From positions 62,001 to 126,000 of the forward strand of contig NZ_FNET01000007.1 of NCBI RefSeq assembly GCF_900100275.1: a stretch of DNA of 64,000 nucleotides, read 5' to 3'. Of the stretch, positions 58,884 to 64,000 are shown piece after piece. The translations under genes were made by a program, and so were the position numbers. Source of the DNA: Lentzea albidocapillata subsp. violacea (GTDB lineage: Bacteria > Actinomycetota > Actinomycetes > Mycobacteriales > Pseudonocardiaceae). Numbering within the stretch: position 1 is the stretch's first letter; every line of letters begins with the position of its first letter. The notes beneath the pieces were generated by a model. It made no database searches. It was not told where the DNA came from and saw nothing but the letters and a program-made list of their open reading frames with translations.

Positions 58884-60364
58884 GTCATCTCCGGAAGCGG
58901 TGAACCGTGCACGACGACCATGCCCTTGCCGAGCCGCTTCGCCGTGTACATCGCGGCGTCCGCGGCACCGAGCACGTCGTCGGCGGTGATCATGGGATCG
59001 TACGAGAACCGTTGCGCCACACCGATGCTGGCATGCACCCGGTGCACCCGGCCGTGTACCTCGTGCGGATGCCCCAGCACCGTCAGCAGCCGGTCGCCGA
59101 TCTCCTCGGCGTCGCCGCCGTCGACCAGCACACCGAACTCGTCGCCGCCGAGCCGCGCCACGGTGTCCTCCGGCCGCACGCTGTTCACCAGCCGTGCGGC
59201 GACGTTGCGCAGCACCATGTCGCCCTCGGCGTGCCCGTGGTTGTCGTTGACCGCCTTGAACCCGTCCACATCGATGAACAGCAGGATCAACGGCGTGGAG
59301 CGGTCACGGACCGAAAGCGCGCGCTCCAGCCGTTCGCGGAAAAGCGACCGATTCGCTACGCCGGTCAACGGGTCGTGCGTCGCCTCGTGCCGTAGCTGTT
59401 CGCGAGAGACGCGCAGCTGGTCCATCAGCTGGACGTTGTCCATCATCGTGAACAGCTGACGCATGATCACGAGACACACGATCAGAAGCCCGACGTAGAT
59501 CTCGACCGGGTTCAGCCGCCCGCCCGTCGCGGTGTTCCAGCTGACGAACAGCCCGGTGATCGCGAGCGGCAGGTACGGCACGAGCAGGTGCAGCAGGTCG
59601 GCCATGCGCATGCGGCCGGGCGTGGGGTCGAGGTTGCGGACCGGGGCGAGCGCGCTCAGCAGGAAGAACGCCGGGCACAGCATGAAGCCGATGTCCGCGG
59701 TCGCCGGGATCACCGTGTTGCCCTTGGAGATGTAGAACGCGAACACCCAGCCCGACGACGACTGCGCGATACCGGCTAGTGCCACGAAAAGCATCGGCCA
59801 CTGACGCACGGCCTGATGCGTCCACGACATCACCACGATCGCCACGAGCAGCACGAGGTACGCGGCGGGATGCGCGACGACCGTGGCGAACCCGGGACCT
59901 TCGGTGGCCCACGCGCGGGTCAGCGACTCCAGCGCCGACACCCACGTCAGCACGAACAGCGACCCGATCACGATCAGCCCGTCGAGCACGATCACCGTGC
60001 GGCTGCGGTAGTTCGGCAGCAGGTCGTCGGAACGGCGCTTCTGCGCCTTCGCGATCACAGCGGCCAGGCAGAGCACCGGCACCATCGTGAAACCGATCGG
60101 CGCGATCGTGGACGACGGCAGTTGCACGCCCATGATCTGCTGGCCCCAGATCCACGCGGACAACCCGACGGTCAGGCTGGTCATCGCCGCCGTCATCCAC
60201 CGGTCCCGCGACCGCGCGTAGGCGATCAACGCCGCGACGGCGAAGACAAGCTGCACGACCTTGTCGATTGCGATACCGATATCGCGGGGCGCGGCCAGGG
60301 CGGTGAGGATGGCGATCGCCATGAAGACGCCGACGCATCCCGCAACGGCCCAGAACCTCTTCAC
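58880..60364 (-). CDS. Membrane diguanylate cyclase (GGDEF)
   Basis: 494 residues. About nine membrane segments (residues 5-310) make the sensor; the C-terminal GGDEF domain (about 325-494) has RLGGDEFGVLVDGG with the intact active-site motif and an RxxD I-site (RPED, five residues before GGDEF) for product inhibition. It should make cyclic di-GMP. Coupled to the cupin gene by ATGA. In actinomycetes cyclic di-GMP controls development and BldD. Confidence 0.93.
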   Translation of the reverse strand: MKRFWAVAGCVGVFMAIAILTALAAPRDIGIAIDKVVQLVFAVAALIAYARSRDRWMTAAMTSLTVGLSAWIWGQQIMGVQLPSSTIAPIGFTMVPVLCLAAVIAKAQKRRSDDLLPNYRSRTVIVLDGLIVIGSLFVLTWVSALESLTRAWATEGPGFATVVAHPAAYLVLLVAIVVMSWTHQAVRQWPMLFVALAGIAQSSSGWVFAFYISKGNTVIPATADIGFMLCPAFFLLSALAPVRNLDPTPGRMRMADLLHLLVPYLPLAITGLFVSWNTATGGRLNPVEIYVGLLIVCLVIMRQLFTMMDNVQLMDQLRVSREQLRHEATHDPLTGVANRSLFRERLERALSVRDRSTPLILLFIDVDGFKAVNDNHGHAEGDMVLRNVAARLVNSVRPEDTVARLGGDEFGVLVDGGDAEEIGDRLLTVLGHPHEVHGRVHRVHASIGVAQRFSYDPMITADDVLGAADAAMYTAKRLGKGMVVVHGSPLPEMT

Positions 60365-60464
60365 CCGTCACTCCCGTGATCGAAACCCGACCACCGTAGT
60401 AACGGCGGAGTGGCCTTGTCGAACCGTGTCGGTGACTGTCACCTGTAGGTGCACCGGATATGGT

Positions 60465-60480
60465 TCGAACTGTTGTTCGT
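60465..60480 (+). promoter_or_regulatory. LexA (SOS) box for ruvC
   Basis: TCGAAC-N4-GTTCGT contains the full consensus CGAAC-N4-GTTCG (60466-60479) of actinobacterial LexA boxes, 22 bp upstream of the ruvC GTG. It argues that ruvCAB is damage-inducible and rules out the upstream ATG at 60460. Confidence 0.88.
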
Positions 60481-60501
60481 TCGGCGATCCGGGGAGCTGT
60501 T

Positions 60502-61071
60502 GTGCGGGTGTTCGGGGTCGACCCCGGTCTGACCAGGTGCGGCTTCGGTGTGGTGGACGGCGGGCCGGGGCGGGTCGTGCGCGCCGTGGCCGTCGATGTC
60601 CTACGCACCCCCGTTGACGCTCCGCTGTCCGTGCGCCTGCACGTGCTGTACGACGGCGTTTGTGTGTGGCTGGACCGTTACGAACCACAGGTCGTGGCCA
60701 TCGAACGCGTCTTCGCGCAACACAACGTCCGCACCGCGATGGGGGTCGCGCAGGCGTCGGGCGTCATCGCTTTGGCTGCCGCGCAACGAAACCTGCCGGT
60801 CGAGTTCCACACGCCGTCCGAGGTGAAGGCCGCCGTCACCGGGTCGGGCCGCGCGGACAAGGCCCAGGTGACCGCCATGGTCACCAAGCTGCTCGGCCTG
60901 AAGGTCGCGCCGAAGCCGGCCGACGCGGCGGACGCGCTGGCCCTCGCGATCTGCCACCACTGGCGCGCGCCGATGCGCGACCGGCTCGAGGAGGCGCAGG
61001 CCCGCGCCGCCGAACTCGCCCGCGTGCACAAGGCGAAGCTCGCCGAGGCGGCGCGGCGGAGCGGGTCATGA
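60502..61071 (+). CDS. ruvC: Holliday junction endonuclease RuvC
   Basis: 189 residues. The catalytic acidic residues are in [13 protein letters not shown] (first Asp), [13 protein letters not shown] (Glu), and [14 protein letters not shown] (Asp pair). It cuts Holliday junctions with RuvAB. GTG 60502 follows GGGGAGC. Its ATGA stop overlap opens a short frame that runs to the ruvA start. Confidence 0.95.
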   Translation: MRVFGVDPGLTRCGFGVVDGGPGRVVRAVAVDVLRTPVDAPLSVRLHVLYDGVCVWLDRYEPQVVAIERVFAQHNVRTAMGVAQASGVIALAAAQRNLPVEFHTPSEVKAAVTGSGRADKAQVTAMVTKLLGLKVAPKPADAADALALAICHHWRAPMRDRLEEAQARAAELARVHKAKLAEAARRSGS

Positions 61072-61187
61072 CGGCTTCGGTTTCAGTGCGCGCCGAAATT
61101 GTCAGGGTCGGCTGGAAGAATGAAATCAAGGGGTCCCCTTCGCGAGGGGACGCCTGCGTGAGCGTGAAGTCCGGAGGACAAAGGTGA
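61068..61187 (+). CDS. Possible 39-codon coupled small ORF between ruvC and ruvA
   Basis: Frame from ATG 61068, overlapping the ruvC stop as ATGA, to a TGA at 61185-61187, overlapping the ruvA GTG as GTGA. The product ([19 protein letters not shown] then [17 protein letters not shown]) is basic, with no recognised family, and contains a hairpin (61133-61151). Codon use is less GC-rich at third positions than in the flanking genes. It may serve translational coupling rather than encode a functional protein. Confidence 0.35.
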   Translation: MTASVSVRAEIVRVGWKNEIKGSPSRGDACVSVKSGGQR

Positions 61188-61765
61188 TCTCGTCACTGCG
61201 CGGCCAGGTGCAGCACGTCGGCCTCGACCACGCCGTCGTCGAGGTGGGCGGCGTCGGGTTCGCCGTCCAGACGACCCCGACGACGCTCGCCACGCTGCGC
61301 CGCGGCGAGGAGGCGAGCCTCGCCACCACCCTGATCGTCCGCGAGGACAGCCTCACCCTGTTCGGTTTCGCCGACGCCGAGGCCCGCGAGCTGTTCGGCC
61401 TGCTCCTGACGGTCAGCGGCATCGGCCCGCGGATCGCGCTGGCCACCCTCGCCGTCCTGGAACCGGACAAACTGCGCCACGCGCTCGCCGAGGGCAACAT
61501 CACCGTGCTCACGCAGGTTCCGGGCATCGGCAAGAAGGGCGCGGAACGCCTCATCATCGAGCTGCGCGACAAGGTCGGTCAGCTGCCCACGCCCGCGACG
61601 CCCGTGCACAGCCAGACGCGTGACCACGTCGTCGAGGCGCTCCTCGGCCTCGGCTTCCCGGCCAAGTCCGCGGAGGCCACGGTCGACGGCGTGCTCGCCG
61701 CGAACCCCGACCAGTCCACGTCCGCCGTCCTGCGCCGGGCGCTCGCGACCCTGGGGCGCAAGTGA
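61184..61765 (+). CDS. ruvA: Holliday junction branch-migration protein RuvA
   Basis: 193 residues: OB-fold ([23 protein letters not shown]), two helix-hairpin-helix motifs ([40 protein letters not shown]) and the C-terminal RuvB-binding domain. It holds the four-way junction. GTG 61184; GTGA overlap with ruvB. Confidence 0.96.
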   Translation: MISSLRGQVQHVGLDHAVVEVGGVGFAVQTTPTTLATLRRGEEASLATTLIVREDSLTLFGFADAEARELFGLLLTVSGIGPRIALATLAVLEPDKLRHALAEGNITVLTQVPGIGKKGAERLIIELRDKVGQLPTPATPVHSQTRDHVVEALLGLGFPAKSAEATVDGVLAANPDQSTSAVLRRALATLGRK

Positions 61766-62775
61766 CCGAGGACGAGCTCAGCCCGTACGTCGCGCCCGCC
61801 GAGCGCGACGTCGAGACGAGCCTGCGCCCGGCCGACCTGCACGAGTTCGTCGGCCAGCAGCGCGTCCGCGAGCAGCTCGAACTCGTCCTGCACGGTGCGA
61901 TGCGCCGCGGCACGGCCCCGGACCACGTCCTGCTCAGCGGCCCTCCCGGCCTCGGCAAGACCTCCCTCGCCATGATCATCGCGAAGGAGCTCGGCGCGGC
62001 CATCCGCATCACCAGCGGCCCTGCCCTGGAACGCGCGGGCGACCTCGCCGCGATGCTGTCCAACCTGGTCGAGGGCGACGTGCTGTTCATCGACGAGATC
62101 CACCGCATGGCCCGCCCCGCCGAGGAGATGCTCTACCTCGCGATGGAGGACTTCCGCGTCGACGTCGTGGTCGGCAAAGGTCCCGGCGCGACCAGCATTC
62201 CGCTCGACATCGCGCCGTTCACGCTGGTCGGAGCCACGACGAGGTCCGGAGCGCTGACCGGCCCGCTGCGCGACCGGTTCGGCTTCACCGGCCACATGGA
62301 GTTCTACAGCGCCGACGAGCTCGACCTCATCGTGAAACGCAGCGCGAAGATCCTCGGCGTCGACATCGCCGAGGACGCCTCGATCGAGATCGCCGGCCGC
62401 TCCAGGGGCACCCCCCGCATCGCGAACCGCCTGCTGCGCCGCGTCCGCGACTTCGCCGAGGTCAGGGCCGACGGCAGGGTCACCGAGGACATCGCCAAGC
62501 AGGCCCTGGCGGTCTACGACGTCGACGAGCTCGGCCTCGACCGGCTCGACCGCGCGGTACTGAACGCCCTGGTCAAGAGCTTCAACGGCGGCCCGGTCGG
62601 CGTCTCCACCCTCGCGGTCGCCGTCGGTGAGGAACCGACCACCGTGGAAGAGGTGTGCGAACCGTATTTGGTGCGGGCTGGCATGCTGGCCAGGACACCG
62701 CGCGGCAGAGTGGCGACACCCGCCGCGTGGTACCACCTGGGGCTGGAGCCGCCCGCCGGTGATCAACTGTGGTGA
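61762..62775 (+). CDS. ruvB: Holliday junction helicase RuvB
   Basis: 337-residue AAA+ motor: Walker [13 protein letters not shown] (near residue 60), Walker [14 protein letters not shown] (near 110), sensor [15 protein letters not shown] and a C-terminal winged helix ([23 protein letters not shown]). GTG 61762 overlaps the ruvA stop. Complete family length. Confidence 0.97.
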   Translation: MTEDELSPYVAPAERDVETSLRPADLHEFVGQQRVREQLELVLHGAMRRGTAPDHVLLSGPPGLGKTSLAMIIAKELGAAIRITSGPALERAGDLAAMLSNLVEGDVLFIDEIHRMARPAEEMLYLAMEDFRVDVVVGKGPGATSIPLDIAPFTLVGATTRSGALTGPLRDRFGFTGHMEFYSADELDLIVKRSAKILGVDIAEDASIEIAGRSRGTPRIANRLLRRVRDFAEVRADGRVTEDIAKQALAVYDVDELGLDRLDRAVLNALVKSFNGGPVGVSTLAVAVGEEPTTVEEVCEPYLVRAGMLARTPRGRVATPAAWYHLGLEPPAGDQLW

Positions 62776-62844
62776 CCTGGCACAATCGGTGAAAGCACCT
62801 GGACATATCGGACGTGCGTCGAGGCATGTCCACCTGATCGGAGA

Positions 62845-63213
62845 ATGATGGGCAACCTTTCGTCTTTGATGTTCCCGTTGCTTCTGGTTCTGCTGGCGGT
62901 GCCGCTGTTCCTCAGCGCGCGCAAGCAGAAGCGGGCGATGGCCGAGCAGAAGAACCTGCAGGACTCGCTCGCCCCTGGCGACAAGGTGATGACGACGTCC
63001 GGCCTGTACGGCACCGTTGCCGACGCGAGCCACGAGACCACCATCGACATCGAGATCTCCGAGGGTGTCGTCACGCGCTGGCTGCGTGCCGCCATCCGCG
63101 AGAAGGTCGCCGAGACCGATGAGGCCGTGGCCGAGGACAAGGCGGACGACGACGAGGCCGAGGTGACCACCGCACAGGTCGCCGAGCCTCTGGACCACAG
63201 CGCCAAGAAGTAA
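62845..63213 (+). CDS. yajC: Sec translocase accessory subunit YajC
   Basis: 122 residues: one N-terminal membrane helix (about 3-25, SLMFPLLLVLLAVPLFLSARKQKR) and a cytoplasmic YajC domain (LAPGDKVMTTSGLYGTV, ETTIDIEISEGVVTRWLRAAI), with an acidic tail. Order ruvB-yajC-secD is standard in actinomycetes. Starts ATG 62845 or ATG 62848. Confidence 0.95.
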   Translation: MMGNLSSLMFPLLLVLLAVPLFLSARKQKRAMAEQKNLQDSLAPGDKVMTTSGLYGTVADASHETTIDIEISEGVVTRWLRAAIREKVAETDEAVAEDKADDDEAEVTTAQVAEPLDHSAKK

Positions 63214-63229
63214 CCGACAGGCTCGTGAC

Positions 63230-63268
63230 ACCTGGAGTTGGCAACTGTGAACACCGCCAACTCCAGGT
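63230..63268 (+). terminator. 13-bp hairpin between yajC and secD
   Basis: ACCTGGAGTTGGC (63230-63242) pairs perfectly with GCCAACTCCAGGT (63256-63268), 13-nt loop, no T-tract. It may be a partial terminator that lowers secD relative to yajC, or an RNA-processing structure. The rest of the 129-bp gap shows nothing further. Confidence 0.55.
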
Positions 63269-63342
63269 AGTGACGCGCAGCTCACGCGGCGCGCGTTACG
63301 CTGCGCGCTCGGAAACCATAGCTACTAGGAGACGGACGGATC

Positions 63343-64000
63343 GTGGCACCTCCGGCCGGGCAAATTCGCCCTGCGAAGTATCTGGCGAGTTTTGTCCTCA
63401 TCGTGGTCGCGCTCTACGCCCTGGTGTTCTTGACCGGGAACGGTTCGGCCAAACCCAAGCTCGGAATCGACCTCCAGGGCGGCACGCTCGTCACCCTGAC
63501 GGCTCGGCAGGAAGACGGCGCGCAGCCGAGCGAGGAAGCGCTCAACCGCGCACGTGACCTCATCGAGGTCCGCGTGAACGGTCTCGGCGTCTCCGGTGCC
63601 GAGGTCGTGCGCGACGGCAACAACCTGGTGATCACGGTCCCGGGCGCGGACAGCGAAGGCGCGAAGGGCCTCGGCCAGACCGCTCGCCTCGCGTTCCGCA
63701 AGGTCATCGGCCAGCCGGTGCCGGCGGGCGCCGTGCCGCAGACCCAGACGAGCACGCCGCCGTCCGGTGACGCGAGCACGCCTCCGTCGACGCCGCCGAG
63801 CGAGAGCGCCGGCAGCCCGCCGCCGTCGAGTGGTGCCCCGCAGGGCCGTCCCGCGCCGAACCTGGCCGCGCAGCCCTCCAGCACCCCGCCGCCGAGCAGC
63901 ACCGCGCCGCCGAGCACGCCGTCCGCCCCCGCCAACGTCGACCCGAGGGTCGCGAAGGAGATCCAGGAGGCGAAGGCACTCCGCCAGAGCACGGACCCGC
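63343..64000 (+). CDS. secD: Protein-export membrane protein SecD, 3' end cut by window
   Basis: 219 codons visible. Start GTG 63343 follows AGGAGACGG. N-terminal membrane segment (about 12-32, YLASFVLIVVALYALVFLTG), then the P1 domain (PKLGIDLQGGTLVTLTARQ, ARDLIEVRVNGLGVSGAEV). From about residue 125 a Pro/Ser/Thr-rich low-complexity insertion appears (TSTPPSG..., SSTAPPSTP), which is longer than in most SecD proteins. The rest lies beyond 64000. With SecF it uses proton motive force to finish export. Confidence 0.93.
   Translation, partial: MAPPAGQIRPAKYLASFVLIVVALYALVFLTGNGSAKPKLGIDLQGGTLVTLTARQEDGAQPSEEALNRARDLIEVRVNGLGVSGAEVVRDGNNLVITVPGADSEGAKGLGQTARLAFRKVIGQPVPAGAVPQTQTSTPPSGDASTPPSTPPSESAGSPPPSSGAPQGRPAPNLAAQPSSTPPPSSTAPPSTPSAPANVDPRVAKEIQEAKALRQSTDP

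Noticed and set aside
1..64000. Prophage, conjugative element or CRISPR array
   Set aside because: No phage structural, integrase, relaxase or cas genes and no regularly spaced direct repeats were seen; the only mobile element found is the IS630-type insertion.

Overview
The window is a GC-rich chromosomal segment from a filamentous actinomycete. The gene content (WhiB regulator, SigF/RsbW partner switch, GarA/FtsR, ALF-repeat exoprotein, PucR and WYL regulators, frequent GTG/TTG starts, many 4-bp ATGA/GTGA overlaps) fits the Pseudonocardiales, with a Lentzea/Saccharothrix/Actinosynnema-type organism the best guess from protein style alone. It opens inside a long-chain acyl-CoA ligase gene and ends inside secD, so both ends are truncated.

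Layout. 1-7.3 kb: acyl-CoA ligase end, LacI and TetR regulators, a TetR-flanked hydrolase, and a GntR / DapA-like aldolase / IlvD-Edd dehydratase operon for sugar-acid breakdown. 7.3-10.4 kb: an ECF sigma factor with RskA-like anti-sigma, plus a second RskA-like gene that lacks the zinc-finger half, and a DUF1996 exoprotein. 11.5-18 kb: three secreted proteins in a row: a 1251-residue ALF-repeat/coiled-coil protein with a toxin-like C-terminus, a small exported protein, and a trypsin-like protein whose catalytic His and Ser are both replaced, fused to FG-GAP repeats. 18.7-26 kb: a decayed MpaB/DUF2236 gene, then a tightly overlapped operon (Na+/solute symporter, ureohydrolase, ThDP enzyme, aldehyde dehydrogenase) divergent from PucR, and tRNA-Glu(CTC). 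26-33 kb: methyltransferase, DUF4383, M50 protease, argS, WhiB3-like protein, and a SigF/RsbW/STAS partner-switching locus. 33-41.5 kb: a block syntenic with Mycobacterium tuberculosis Rv1822-Rv1832 (phosphatidyltransferase, gcvH, garA, ftsR, DUF151 nuclease, MerR, gcvP) with a tandem glycine riboswitch in front of gcvP and an IS630-type element inserted exactly in the gcvP stop codon. 42.8-60.4 kb: accessory and housekeeping genes, including a WYL regulator with its likely operator, two tandem CNNM/CorC membrane proteins, a LacI-controlled oxidoreductase, a class A beta-lactamase-like protein, a MarR-controlled exported propeller and a diguanylate cyclase. 60.5-64 kb: SOS-boxed ruvCAB, yajC and secD.

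Regulatory wiring readable from sequence. Three places carry TGAACC-N16-CGT (7308, 8999, 33120), the likely target of the window's ECF sigma factor: it would control itself, the truncated anti-sigma paralogue and a distant 71-residue protein. Four places carry a GTTT-N16/17-GGGTA(T/C/G)-like SigF promoter (DUF4383, WhiB3-like, rsbW-sigF, the STAS anti-anti-sigma gene), indicating an autoregulated SigF circuit. Perfect inverted repeats sit between divergent pairs for MarR (16-bp arms), WYL (7-bp arms), PucR and LacI genes, and a consensus LexA box precedes ruvC.

All function calls are made by reading the protein sequences; no database search was run. The least explained and most interesting parts are the secreted ALF/pseudoprotease locus, the two-sigma-factor wiring, the kinase fused to a STAS domain with glutamate at the phospho-serine position, and the gcvP stop-codon insertion.
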